From Thiothrix lacustris DSM 21227 (GTDB taxonomy: Bacteria > Pseudomonadota > Gammaproteobacteria > Thiotrichales > Thiotrichaceae): a stretch of DNA of 64,000 nt. Of the stretch, positions 7,856 through 16,736 are shown one piece after another. The DNA lies in NCBI RefSeq assembly GCF_000621325.1, contig NZ_JHYQ01000007.1:84532-148531 (forward strand). The letters run 5' to 3'. A model generated the notes under the pieces. That model was not told where the DNA came from. It worked only from the letters and a program-made list of their open reading frames with translations, and did not search any database. A program made the position numbers and the translations under genes. How positions within the stretch are numbered: position 1 is the stretch's first letter; each line of letters starts with the position of its first letter.

Positions 7856-9163
7856 ATGAAGTTCTACAACCGCGAATCGGAACAACAGCAGCTCCAGTTT
7901 TGGTCTGAACAGGCCGCCAATGGACAGTCCAGCCTGACCATGTTGGTAGGGCGGCGGCGGGTCGGTAAAACTGCTCTACTGCATGAGACTTTTCAGCGGT
8001 GGCCTACCCTGTACCTGTTCATTTCCCGCAAGGCGGAACCCTTGCTGTGTGATGAGTTCACCGAACAAATACGTACCCAGTTGAACATTCCAGTCTTTGG
8101 GCAGCCCAAAAGCTTGCGCGAAGTGTTGGAAATCCTCTTCCAATATGCAAAAAGCCAGCCGTTGACCCTGATTTTGGACGAGTTTCAGGACATTGCTCGC
8201 GTCAATAGCGCAGTTTTCTCGGAATTGCAGCATTTGTGGGATCAGCATCGCGCCTCCATGCGTCTGCACCTGATTTGTTGTGGGTCGCTGTATTCCCTGA
8301 TGACCCGTTTGTTCCAGAATAGCCGCGAGCCGCTATTCGGGCGTGCCGATCACCGTATCAACCTACAACCGTTAAAACCGGCCTACCTCAGTGAGCTGCT
8401 GCACGACCAACAGCGTTTCAGCCCGGAAGCCATGCTTATCTGGTACACGCTCAGCGGTGGCATTCCCAAATACCTCGAATGGTTGGCACAAACTGATCCG
8501 CAACAGGATATTTGGGAAGCGCTGATCAACGAACACAGCCTGATACTGGAGGAAGGCCGCTATCGTCTGGCAGAAGAATTCGGGGCGGAGCAAAATACCT
8601 ATTTCTCCATACTCGCCACCATTGCCAGCGGCAAAACCAGCCGCAGCGAAATCGAGTCTGTGCTGGAAATATCCATTGGCCCTTACCTCAAGCGTCTGGA
8701 AGAGGAGTTCGATATTCTGCAACGCATCCGTCCTGTGCTGGCGCTTTCCACCAGCCGCCAGATCAAGTACCGGATTCAGGACGCCTTCCTCAGTTTCTGG
8801 TTTCGCTTCATTTATCGCTATCGTAGCGCGATTGAGATCGAAAACTTCGCCTTCATCCGTCAAGCGATTCAGCGGGATTTCCCCACGTATAGCGGCCTGT
8901 GGTTGGAGCAACTGATTCATAAACAGCTCGCTGCCAGTGGGCAATACAACCTGATTGGTGGCTATTGGGAGGCGAGTAATAAAAACGAAATCGATGTGGT
9001 GGCGCTGAATGAGCTGGATAAAACTGCCTTGATCGGTGAAGTCAAACGCAATCCTAAAAGTTTGCGGCTCAGCCACCTGAAAGAGAAAGCCCGCAAGCTT
9101 GAGCAAAAACTTGCGGGCTATGACATTACTTATCGGGGATTTTCGCTGGAGGACTTGAAGTGA
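7856..9163 (+). CDS. Archaeal-type P-loop ATPase with DUF234 nuclease-like C-terminus
   Basis: Protein of 435 residues with three parts. The N-terminal ATPase has Walker A GRRRVGKT (32-39) and Walker B LTLILDEFQDI, followed by a sensor-like CCGS. A winged-helix stretch lies near 260-310 (SRSEIESVLEISIGPYLKRLEEEF). The C-terminal domain has EIDVVAL followed by LIGEVKR, the layout of a PD-(D/E)XK nuclease core. This matches the Arch_ATPase plus DUF234 family (PF01637/PF03008), common in archaea and scattered in bacteria. Its biological role is not established; accessory, possibly defensive or mobile, functions have been suggested for such genes. It stands alone between the kinase gene and the convergent fdhC. 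The phased repeats immediately upstream may be bound by its own winged helix. Confidence 0.85.
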   Translation: MKFYNRESEQQQLQFWSEQAANGQSSLTMLVGRRRVGKTALLHETFQRWPTLYLFISRKAEPLLCDEFTEQIRTQLNIPVFGQPKSLREVLEILFQYAKSQPLTLILDEFQDIARVNSAVFSELQHLWDQHRASMRLHLICCGSLYSLMTRLFQNSREPLFGRADHRINLQPLKPAYLSELLHDQQRFSPEAMLIWYTLSGGIPKYLEWLAQTDPQQDIWEALINEHSLILEEGRYRLAEEFGAEQNTYFSILATIASGKTSRSEIESVLEISIGPYLKRLEEEFDILQRIRPVLALSTSRQIKYRIQDAFLSFWFRFIYRYRSAIEIENFAFIRQAIQRDFPTYSGLWLEQLIHKQLAASGQYNLIGGYWEASNKNEIDVVALNELDKTALIGEVKRNPKSLRLSHLKEKARKLEQKLAGYDITYRGFSLEDLK

Positions 9164-9173
9164 TGACGCTTCC

Positions 9174-10199
9174 TTAACGTGAGTGATCTAACAAGCCATC
9201 GCCCTTAGCCTGCTCAATACTGTCTGCCGGAACCGCTTGATCCTTCATTTCCTCGTACCACAAATCATGGTGTTCCTTCGCCCAGTTGGCGTCGCAATAG
9301 CCGGTCGCCATGGCTTCAAACGCGCCTTCCATGGCGACTGTACCCATGTAGATGTGTCCCATCGCGCCCGACATAATGACCACGCCTGCGATGCTGTGAA
9401 TCCAGTGATACCACGTCATGACGTTGCGCCCCTGCTCGAAGTTGGGGAAATCCAGCACTAGCCCGCTGACCACTACAAATGCGCCAACGATGGCTGCAAT
9501 CCAGTACCAGCCTTTCTCGCCCGCGTTGTAGCATTCAGCAGAAACGTGTTTGTCGCCAAACAAGCCGCCACCTTTTGCTAGCCATTTCAGGTCGAGCAGT
9601 TTGGGCATATTGCCTTTCATGAAGGTAATCACCAGCACCACCAACGATACGGCAAACGCAGGCCCCGCAAAATCATGGATACGCTTGAACAGGTAAGTCA
9701 GCGTGCCGCCGATTTCCGCCCCGAACACAGGAATCACAATATGACGCCCGAACATCAACACCATGCCAGTAATGGCCAGTGCCACGAACAGGATAGCCGT
9801 CGTCCAATGCACATAACGCTGCAAGGTGCTGAAACGCTTGATCTTGTGATCAGAACGCCCGGCGCGGATTGGAATCTTACCGCGTACCAGCCGGAACACG
9901 ATAATCGCCAGTGCCACCAAGCCGAGCACGATAGCCGCGTTCGGAATCAGTTTTTCCATCCGGTATTCGCGCCAGTCTTGACCTTGCTTGTTGATCAGCA
10001 CGCCCGTATCGACGCCTTGCACCTGCGTCCGAATTTGCCCGGTATCCGTGCCGTCGCGACCACGGATTTCATTCCATAAATCCACGCCCGGTGAGGGTAC
10101 ATTTTGCGCCGCTAACGGTGGCGGGGCTGCGGTTTGATCCGCCGCCTGTACACCTGGCACAACCACCAGCAGACACAACAAGAGGAGAACCTTGTTCAT
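9174..10199 (-). CDS. fdhC: Formate dehydrogenase, cytochrome b (gamma) subunit
   Basis: Membrane anchor of 341 residues that passes electrons from the FeS subunit to quinone. It has a signal peptide (MNKVLLLLCLLVVVPGVQA), a periplasmic N-terminal stretch, a hydrophobic helix around 85-105 (AAIVLGLVALAIIVFRLV), then a four-helix cytochrome b core. Haem-ligand histidines are visible in LQRYVHWTTAILF, FKRIHDFAGPAF and MTWYHWIHSIAG. It is longer than FdnI of E. coli (about 217) because of the N-terminal extension, as in other Fdh gamma subunits of this type. It starts 4 bp after fdhB and is the last gene of the fdh operon. Confidence 0.92.
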   Translation of the reverse strand: MNKVLLLLCLLVVVPGVQAADQTAAPPPLAAQNVPSPGVDLWNEIRGRDGTDTGQIRTQVQGVDTGVLINKQGQDWREYRMEKLIPNAAIVLGLVALAIIVFRLVRGKIPIRAGRSDHKIKRFSTLQRYVHWTTAILFVALAITGMVLMFGRHIVIPVFGAEIGGTLTYLFKRIHDFAGPAFAVSLVVLVITFMKGNMPKLLDLKWLAKGGGLFGDKHVSAECYNAGEKGWYWIAAIVGAFVVVSGLVLDFPNFEQGRNVMTWYHWIHSIAGVVIMSGAMGHIYMGTVAMEGAFEAMATGYCDANWAKEHHDLWYEEMKDQAVPADSIEQAKGDGLLDHSR

Positions 10200-10203
10200 A
10201 ATC

Positions 10204-10845
10204 CTACTCCGTGGCTGTAGCCTTACCTTCCAGTTCTGGCGGAACCACCGTTGGCTGGAAACCCGTTTGTTGCAGGCTAGAGCTTGAAACCAGTGCGCTC
10301 GCCGCCCGGTTCACCACCCGCTTGCGGTAGATGTCAGCAACGATATTCGCATCCCCCGCCAGCAATGCCTTGGTGGAACACATTTCCGCACACAGTGGCA
10401 GCTTGCCTTCAGCAATACGGTTGCTGCCGTATTTTCTGAACTCTTCCGGGCTATTGTCGGCTTCTTCGGGGCCTCCGGCGCAGAAGGTGCATTTGTCCAT
10501 CTTGCCGCGTGACGAGAATGCGCCATCGCTAGGGAATTGCGGCGCACCGAACGGGCAAGCATAGAAGCAATAGCCACAACCGATACAGGTATCCTTGTTG
10601 TGCAGCACGATGCCGTCTTTGGTGGTGGTGAAACAATCCACCGGGCACACCGCCTGACAGGGCGCGTCGGAACAATGCATACAGGCGACCGACAGCGAAC
10701 GTTCACCCGGCTCGCCATCTTTGATCGTCACCACCCGGCGGCGGTTAACGCCCATCGGCACTTCGTTAGCGTTTTTGCACGCCGTGACACAGCCATTGCA
10801 CTCAATGCAGCGTTCCGCATCACAATAAAATTTCATTCTTGCCAT
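10204..10845 (-). CDS. fdhB: Formate dehydrogenase, iron-sulfur (beta) subunit
   Basis: Ferredoxin-like subunit of 213 residues with cysteine groups for four [4Fe-4S] clusters: CIECNGCVTAC, CMHCSDAPCQAVC, CIGCGYCFYAC and, further on, CTFC with a later CAEMC. It relays electrons from the catalytic subunit to the cytochrome b subunit. Its Tat export would be by hitch-hiking on FdhA because it has no signal peptide. It lies 10 bp after fdhA and 4 bp before fdhC. Confidence 0.94.
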   Translation of the reverse strand: MARMKFYCDAERCIECNGCVTACKNANEVPMGVNRRRVVTIKDGEPGERSLSVACMHCSDAPCQAVCPVDCFTTTKDGIVLHNKDTCIGCGYCFYACPFGAPQFPSDGAFSSRGKMDKCTFCAGGPEEADNSPEEFRKYGSNRIAEGKLPLCAEMCSTKALLAGDANIVADIYRKRVVNRAASALVSSSSLQQTGFQPTVVPPELEGKATATE

Positions 10846-10855
10846 GATTCTATCC

Positions 10856-13753
10856 TCAAGCCTTGGTGATACGGCACAGGCTGCATTTGGTTTCTTGCAT
10901 CTGTGTTACTGAGTCGTAACCGTAAGTGAAAACTGTATTACAGGCTTCACCCAGCACAATCGGGTCAGCGCCTTCCGGGTATTTCGCGCGTAAATCCTTG
11001 CCCTGGAAGTGCCCGCCGAAGTGGAACGGGGTAAATGCCACGCCGACGGCTACCCGTTCAGTCACCAGCGCCTTGATGTTGATCTTGCCGCCTTCGGGGC
11101 CTTCCAGCCACACCATGTCACCGTCTTTTACCCCGGCGTTATTGGCGTCACGCGGGTTGAGTTCGACGAACATATCCGGCTGCAATTCTGCCAGCCACGG
11201 GTTGGAACGGGTTTCGTCGCCGCCGCCTTCGTATTCCACCAAACGCCCAGAGGTGAGGATGATGGGGAAGTCTTTCGAGTAATCCTTGGCCTGAATCGAG
11301 CCGTAACGGGTCGGCAAGCGCCAGAAGGATTTACGGTCTTCGTAAGTGGGGTATTTTTCCACCAGATCGCGGCGCGAGGTGTACAGCGGTTCGCGGTGGA
11401 TGGGGACTGGATCAGGGAATGTCCACACAATGGCACGCGCCTTGGCGTTGCCGTAAGGGGCGCAACCGTGTTTGATGGCCACCCGCTGGATGCCGCCGGA
11501 GAGGTCGGTTTTCCAGTTTTTGCCTTCGGCAGCGGTTTTTTCCTCGGCCGTGAGGTCATCCCACCAGCCGAGTTTTTTCAGTAACTCGTCGGTGAACTCG
11601 GGGTAGCCGTCGGTGATTTCTGAGCCTTTGCTGTAAGAGTCTTCTGCCAACAGGTTGACACCATTGCGCTCGACGCCAAAATTAGCGCGGAAGGGCATTC
11701 CACCTTCTGCCACCGACATGCTGGTGTCGTAGAGGTTGGGGGAACCGGGGTGGTTCATTTCCGGTGTGCCCCAGCACGGCCACGGCATTCCGTAGAAGTC
11801 ACCGTCACACGCGCCGCCGTTGGCTTTCAACGAGGTGTAATCGAATGTGCCCCAGTTTTGCTGGTGCTTTTTCATGCGTTCCGGGCTTTGTGCGGTGTAG
11901 CCGATCGTCCACATGCCCCGGTTGAATTCGCGGGTAAGGTCTTCGATCACCGGTTCGCCATTCTTAACCTCGATGTGTTTGAACATTTGCTGGTCGAAAC
12001 CCAGTTTCTTGGCGAACAGGTACATGATGGTGTGGTCGGGTTTGGACTCGAACAGCGGTTCGATTACCTTGTCACGCCATTGCAGCGAACGGTTGGAAGC
12101 CGTCACCGAGCCGTAGGTTTCAAACTGGGTGCAGGCGGGTAGCAGGTACACGCCATCAGTACGGTCGTGCATGACAGCGCTGATAGTGGGGTAAGGGTCG
12201 ACGACCACCAGCATTTCCAGCTTTTCCATCGCGGTTTTCATTTCCGGCCCGCGTGTCTGGCTGTTGGGTGCGTGCCCCCAGAAAAACATGGCGTGGATAT
12301 TGTCTTTTTGGGCGATATTGGCCTTATCTTCGAGCACGCCGTCGATCCAGCGGGAAACGGTAATGCCGCTGGTTTCCATGACCGGTACGTCGATTTCTTT
12401 ACCCTCTTTGTCCTTGCCTTTTTCGTAGCTGCTTGGCTCGAAACGACTCTTGATCCAGTCGTAATCCAGATCCCAGACTTTCGCCCAATGCTTCCAAGCA
12501 CCGGCAGTCAAACCGTAATAGCCGGGCAGGGTGTCGGACAGCACGCCGAGGTCAGTTGCGCCCTGTACGTTGTCATGCCCCCGGAAAATATTGGTGCCAC
12601 CGCCGGATACGCCCATGTTACCGAGTGCTAACTGGAAGATGCAGTAGGCGCGGGTGTTGTTGTTGCCGATGGTGTGTTGTGTACCACCCATGCACCAGAT
12701 GAAAGTGCCTGGGCGGTGTTCAGCCATGGTTTGCGCGGCTTTTTTGACTTGGGCTTCGGGTACGCCGGTGACTTTCTCGACTTCTTCCGGTGTCCATTTG
12801 GCGACTTCGGCCTTGATCTCATCCATGCCGTAGACGCGCTGACGGATGAATTCCTTGTCTTCCCAGCCGTTCTGGAAAATGTGCCACAACATGCCCCATA
12901 CCAGTGGTACGTCCGTGCCGGGGCGCAGTTGCAAGTATTGATCAGCGTGCGCAGCCGTGCGGGTGAAACGCGGGTCAATCACGATGACGGGCGCGTTGTT
13001 CTGTTCCTTGGCAAGCATGATGTGTTGCAAGGATACGGGATGCGCTTCCGCTGAATTCGCCCCAATGATCAGGATCGCTTTGGAATTGTGGATGTCGTTG
13101 TAGGAGTTGGTCATCGCCCCATAACCCCAGGTATTGGCTACCCCGGCGACGGTGGTCGAGTGGCAAATACGTGCCTGATGGTCGAGGTTATTGGTTCCCC
13201 ACATCGCCGCCATTTTGCGGAACAGGTAAGCCTGTTCGTTGTTATGTTTGGCAGAACCCAGCCAGTACACCGAGTCAGGGCCAGATTTTTCGCGAATTTG
13301 CAGCAGCTTGTCGCCGATTTCGTTGATGGCTTCATCCCATGAAATCTTTTTCCACTTGCCGTCGACCAGCTTGGTGGGGTACTTGAGGCGGCGTTCGCCG
13401 TGGCCGTGTTCGCGGACTGCCGCACCTTTGGCGCAGTGCGCCCCGAGGTTGAAGGGATGGTCGAACGCGGGCTCTTGCCCTGTCCACACCCCGTTTTTCA
13501 CTTCGGCAATAATGCCGCAGCCGACTGAACAGTGGGTACAAATAGTACGGACTTCTTTGGTGTCACCGCCTGCTGTGGGGGCATCTTCCGCTTGTGCTTT
13601 GCGCATCATGCCAGCACTGATGCCGGTGGCGAGCATGGCTCCGCCTGCCATCAGGCTGGAATTGCGCAGGAATTCACGGCGATTGATCGACTTGATGCCG
13701 AGGGTCTGCGTGGCTGGCTGGATGGGTTGGTCGCTGATTTTGCGTAGTTTCAT
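10856..13753 (-). CDS. fdhA: Formate dehydrogenase, catalytic (alpha) subunit, cysteine type, Tat-exported
   Basis: Molybdopterin (or tungstopterin) oxidoreductase of 965 residues that oxidises formate to CO2. A Tat signal SINRREFLRNS (about 22-32) shows export, so catalysis is periplasmic. C72, C75, C79 and C107 bind the proximal [4Fe-4S] cluster. The metal ligand is cysteine, C197 in DHQARICHSTTV, not selenocysteine, so the gene needs no SECIS element. The C-terminal dinucleotide-binding part is present (NPRDANNAGVKDGDMVWLEGP). It is followed closely by fdhB and fdhC and preceded by the small Tat protein. With TupABC nearby a tungsten enzyme is possible, but the sequence does not decide the metal. 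Confidence 0.95.
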   Translation of the reverse strand: MKLRKISDQPIQPATQTLGIKSINRREFLRNSSLMAGGAMLATGISAGMMRKAQAEDAPTAGGDTKEVRTICTHCSVGCGIIAEVKNGVWTGQEPAFDHPFNLGAHCAKGAAVREHGHGERRLKYPTKLVDGKWKKISWDEAINEIGDKLLQIREKSGPDSVYWLGSAKHNNEQAYLFRKMAAMWGTNNLDHQARICHSTTVAGVANTWGYGAMTNSYNDIHNSKAILIIGANSAEAHPVSLQHIMLAKEQNNAPVIVIDPRFTRTAAHADQYLQLRPGTDVPLVWGMLWHIFQNGWEDKEFIRQRVYGMDEIKAEVAKWTPEEVEKVTGVPEAQVKKAAQTMAEHRPGTFIWCMGGTQHTIGNNNTRAYCIFQLALGNMGVSGGGTNIFRGHDNVQGATDLGVLSDTLPGYYGLTAGAWKHWAKVWDLDYDWIKSRFEPSSYEKGKDKEGKEIDVPVMETSGITVSRWIDGVLEDKANIAQKDNIHAMFFWGHAPNSQTRGPEMKTAMEKLEMLVVVDPYPTISAVMHDRTDGVYLLPACTQFETYGSVTASNRSLQWRDKVIEPLFESKPDHTIMYLFAKKLGFDQQMFKHIEVKNGEPVIEDLTREFNRGMWTIGYTAQSPERMKKHQQNWGTFDYTSLKANGGACDGDFYGMPWPCWGTPEMNHPGSPNLYDTSMSVAEGGMPFRANFGVERNGVNLLAEDSYSKGSEITDGYPEFTDELLKKLGWWDDLTAEEKTAAEGKNWKTDLSGGIQRVAIKHGCAPYGNAKARAIVWTFPDPVPIHREPLYTSRRDLVEKYPTYEDRKSFWRLPTRYGSIQAKDYSKDFPIILTSGRLVEYEGGGDETRSNPWLAELQPDMFVELNPRDANNAGVKDGDMVWLEGPEGGKINIKALVTERVAVGVAFTPFHFGGHFQGKDLRAKYPEGADPIVLGEACNTVFTYGYDSVTQMQETKCSLCRITKA

Positions 13754-13774
13754 GGTCTAAATCCTCCAACCACA

Positions 13775-13987
13775 TCAATGTGCGGCAGTTTTGTAATAAG
13801 CGGCGATATGGGGAGTGAGCCGGTAGCCTGTCTTTTCTTCTGGTTTGGCGGCAACGGTTTCCGTGGCAGCTTCGGCTACGCCGGGCAGGGTGGCTAGCAA
13901 GGTTGCACCCGCGCCCGCAGCAACCGTGCCCCGCAGGAATTCACGGCGGGTGGTATGGGGTTGCTGTTTCTGATCACTGTTCTTCAT
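13775..13987 (-). CDS. Small formate dehydrogenase-associated Tat-signal protein
   Basis: Protein of 70 residues, starting at the ATG at 13987 preceded by TAGGAGTCAGAGC. Almost half is a Tat signal (TTRREFLRGTVAAGAG, then a hydrophobic stretch to AEAAT). The mature part is only about 35 residues and ends in YRLTPHIAAYYKTAAH. This matches the conserved 'formate dehydrogenase region Tat target' family found next to fdhA. Its role is unknown; a structural or assembly peptide is usually assumed. It sits 21 bp upstream of fdhA and 10 bp after the chaperone gene. Confidence 0.85.
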   Translation of the reverse strand: MKNSDQKQQPHTTRREFLRGTVAAGAGATLLATLPGVAEAATETVAAKPEEKTGYRLTPHIAAYYKTAAH

Positions 13988-13997
13988 GCTCTGACTC

Positions 13998-14603
13998 CTA
14001 CATCTGCATACTGAAATACTGTTGTTCAAAACGGATGAACGCACCGCCTGTCTGTGCTACCGACTGATAGAACGAGGCCGCTGTCGCTCCCTGCAAGTCG
14101 CCGAAAAACCTTTCCAGCCAGTTCACCATGTGCCGCTGGAAGAACCCCGCTTGCTGCGTAAACTCGGCCTGATCTTCGATCAGCATGGCCATGACTTCGC
14201 ACAGGGCGGCGGCGTGGTCTTCCGGTTCGTGTACGTTGGGGTCACGTTCAAACCCCAGTCGGGCGAGTTCCTGACGTAACTGACCCAGCGGTTTTTCCAT
14301 CAGGAAGCCGGTCAAATACCACGAGCCGTAGGGAACCACTTCGCCTCTACCTAGCCCGATGAATAATGCATGGAACTCGTCATCAATCATCATCGGGTCG
14401 GCGTGGCGGGCGGCTAGCCCCAGCCCAATCAGCGCGGTTGCCAGTTCGTCATTACCATTGGTCATATTGGCCAGTTGTTGCACGTAATCGAGGATGTCGC
14501 TATCCGGTGGTTTACGTAACAACGCCGCCAATAAACGGTAGGTGTTGGCGCGGTAAATTTGCTCCGGCTCCTGCGTGCGAACAAACAGACTGTTCTGGTT
14601 CAT
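13998..14603 (-). CDS. TorD/DmsD-family molybdoenzyme chaperone
   Basis: All-helical cytoplasmic chaperone of 201 residues. The family signature region is visible as EFHALFIGLGRGEVVPYGSWYLTG, together with the later EPEDHAAALCEVMAMLIED. Such proteins bind the Tat signal of a molybdoenzyme and hold it until the cofactor is loaded. Its place directly before the two Tat-signal genes and fdhA makes FdhA the likely client. About 127 bp separate it from the upstream ferredoxin fusion gene. Confidence 0.9.
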   Translation of the reverse strand: MNQNSLFVRTQEPEQIYRANTYRLLAALLRKPPDSDILDYVQQLANMTNGNDELATALIGLGLAARHADPMMIDDEFHALFIGLGRGEVVPYGSWYLTGFLMEKPLGQLRQELARLGFERDPNVHEPEDHAAALCEVMAMLIEDQAEFTQQAGFFQRHMVNWLERFFGDLQGATAASFYQSVAQTGGAFIRFEQQYFSMQM

Positions 14604-14713
14604 TGCGTCTCCTTTCCTTCTTTAGTAGGGCAAGTTCCGTACCAGTTTTGGCGGTAAAAGACTGCCCGATAACACCAGCGGGTCAGATCAAATCTGCCCA
14701 TTTGCCCAGTAGC

Positions 14714-14760
14714 GGGACATTTTGTCTGTGTCAGTGGCGAAATGACCGGGACATTGTGTC
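14714..14760. repeat. Pair of GGGACATT(T/G)TGTC repeats
   Basis: GGGACATTTTGTC (14714-14726) and GGGACATTGTGTC (14748-14760) differ at one base and lie 34 bp apart. The second overlaps the last codons of the ferredoxin fusion gene. A related pair, GGGTCATTTTGTC (17342-17354) and GGGTCAATTTGTT (17374-17386), lies on the far side of the same two genes. The repeats could be worn ends of an insertion element or binding sites. Confidence 0.4.
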
Positions 14761-16734
14761 GCCCATCGCGTCAGGGTCTTGCACCACATCCACCACCCGG
14801 CAGTTGTCGCACATTTCCAGCCGTTTGAGGGCGCGGGGATCCTGAAACATGGGGTGGGAAGCCAGTTTGCCGAGCATCATTTTGATCGCGCTTTGGCTGC
14901 CAAAGGGTTTGCCGCAACGGATACAGCAGAACGGTTCTTCCTCGTGGAGGGTGCGGGTCAGGCGGCGCTGTGCGTGGTCGGCAAGGTAAAGCGGTTGTAG
15001 GGTAATGGCCTGTTCCGGGCAGCCATTGGCGCACAAGCCGCATTGCACGCAGCGGTCGGGGTGGAAGCGCAGTTGTGGCTTGTTGGTGCCGCCGTCGATG
15101 GCTTTCAGGGGGCAAATGGTGGCGCAGGCCATGCACAGGGTGCAGGCGTCCTTGTTGATGTTGAGTAGGCCGAAGGGTGCGCCTTGCGGTAGCGGGATTT
15201 CGGCGCTGGGTTGTGGGGCATGTTGGTAGAGGTGGTCAAGCGCTACCGTCCATTGCAGGCGTTTGTCATTCATGCCGCCTTGGGTGGAGGAGGGGAATGT
15301 CGGCATGACCGGGGCGGGGCTGATGCCATCCGCTGGCGTGCCGACGGCCAGCCATTGAATCGCATCGCTGGCATAGCCTAGCCCCTGCAATTGCGCGTGG
15401 GCGGTGGCGAGTTGCTGTTGCAAGGTTTGGCGGCTCAGTTCGGGCGTGGCGTCTTCGTCGTAGAGCAGCACTTGCGAGGCACCGAAACTGAGAGCGGCGA
15501 ACCACAGTTCCGGGCTGGTACTGCCGAGTTCTTCCACCGGTAAAGGCAGGATATTGGCAGGTAAAGCATCCAGCGACACCGCCATTTCGCTGCGGTGGAA
15601 CAGAATTTTGGGGGCAATGCCACCCGCTTCCCGGTACGTGCGCAACATGACCCGCAACTGGTCAACGCTGTGCGCCGGGGAGGGGTACTGGTAACGGATA
15701 GCACCGCTGGGGCAGGCCGCCGCGCAAGCGCCACCGCCTTGACACAGTTGCGGGTTGACTTCGATTTTTGTGCCGATGGAAATGATTGCTTCCGCCGGGC
15801 AAGCGTCAATGCAGCGGGTGCAACCCTTCAAGCCGCTGCTGCTGTGGGCGCAAAGACTGGGGTTGTAGTGGAAATAACGTGGCTTGCTGAATTCGCCGAT
15901 CAGGTCGGGAAGTTCGGCTAGCGTAGTGGCAAGCGTTTCCGGGCTGGGGGCGAAATAGCCGGGCGGTTGTATGCCGCGTTGCAGGGTAGGTGTGAGTTGC
16001 AGGTCGAGGATCAGGTCAGTTTGCAGGATGCTGCCTTTGCCATCCTCACTGTTCAAGCTGATGCTGAAAGCCCCTAAATACCCACTGATGTCGATGCTGC
16101 GCCCAGCCAATGGCGTAACCACTTGCTTCAGCTCTGTGTTCACGGCTTCCGTCAGCAGCATGTGCGGCTTGAGTGTCTCCGGCAATTGTGCCGCGATTTC
16201 CAGCGCTTCCGCCCCGCCAATAATCAGCACCCGGCCTTGCGACTGGTAAGCAACCGAGTCGGTCACGGCTTGTGGGTGTTGTTGCAAACTGGCGAGCGCC
16301 TGCTGGCGGGCGGCGAGTAAGGTGTCGTGGGTCATGGCGTTTGTTTCCATCAGGGATTCCAGTTGTGCGCGGGCAGTGCGTTGCAGGTGGTATTTCATGT
16401 CGGCAGTGATCAGGTTGCCGAGTGGGGCGAATGTGGTGTAGTCGCCGCAGTAGTCATTGAGCGGGTCGATGACGTTGAATTCGGGTTGGTGGAACAGCTT
16501 GCGTAGAGCCGATTTGCGTAAGGATTCACTGACTTTGGCAGAAAAGAAGCCGCTGTAGTCGGAGTCGAAACCCAGTGTTTCCAACGGGGGCATATCGGCA
16601 TCGGTGAGTTCGGGGGGCGCTGCGGGCGGCGCTTCGGGGGGCGTTGCGGGTTCTGCTTCTGGCTTTTCAGCGTCGGCGGTTTTGGTTTCGCGCTTCAAGC
16701 GTGCCCAGCGTCCGAGAAAGTTTTCATCGCTCAT
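14731..16734 (-). CDS. DUF3306-ferredoxin fusion, formate dehydrogenase accessory protein
   Basis: Protein of 667 residues. The first about 135 residues match DUF3306 (ENFLGRWARLKRE at the start, a Pro/Ala/Glu-rich linker, then LRKLFHQPEFNVIDPLNDYCGDYT). The rest is a multi-cluster iron-sulfur protein of the kind found beside formate dehydrogenases, with CTRCIDACPAEAI, CQGGGACAAACPSGAI, CTLCMACATICPLKAI and CVQCGLCANGCPEQAI, plus a C-terminal CIRCGKPF...CDNCR group that may bind zinc or another cluster. DUF3306 and the ferredoxin are usually separate neighbouring genes; here they are one chain. It follows DUF3305 by 2 bp. A role in electron transfer or assembly of FDH is inferred from context. 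Its last residues (DTMSRSF) fall in a repeat. Confidence 0.88.
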   Translation of the reverse strand: MSDENFLGRWARLKRETKTADAEKPEAEPATPPEAPPAAPPELTDADMPPLETLGFDSDYSGFFSAKVSESLRKSALRKLFHQPEFNVIDPLNDYCGDYTTFAPLGNLITADMKYHLQRTARAQLESLMETNAMTHDTLLAARQQALASLQQHPQAVTDSVAYQSQGRVLIIGGAEALEIAAQLPETLKPHMLLTEAVNTELKQVVTPLAGRSIDISGYLGAFSISLNSEDGKGSILQTDLILDLQLTPTLQRGIQPPGYFAPSPETLATTLAELPDLIGEFSKPRYFHYNPSLCAHSSSGLKGCTRCIDACPAEAIISIGTKIEVNPQLCQGGGACAAACPSGAIRYQYPSPAHSVDQLRVMLRTYREAGGIAPKILFHRSEMAVSLDALPANILPLPVEELGSTSPELWFAALSFGASQVLLYDEDATPELSRQTLQQQLATAHAQLQGLGYASDAIQWLAVGTPADGISPAPVMPTFPSSTQGGMNDKRLQWTVALDHLYQHAPQPSAEIPLPQGAPFGLLNINKDACTLCMACATICPLKAIDGGTNKPQLRFHPDRCVQCGLCANGCPEQAITLQPLYLADHAQRRLTRTLHEEEPFCCIRCGKPFGSQSAIKMMLGKLASHPMFQDPRALKRLEMCDNCRVVDVVQDPDAMGDTMSRSFRH

Positions 16735-16736
16735 CG

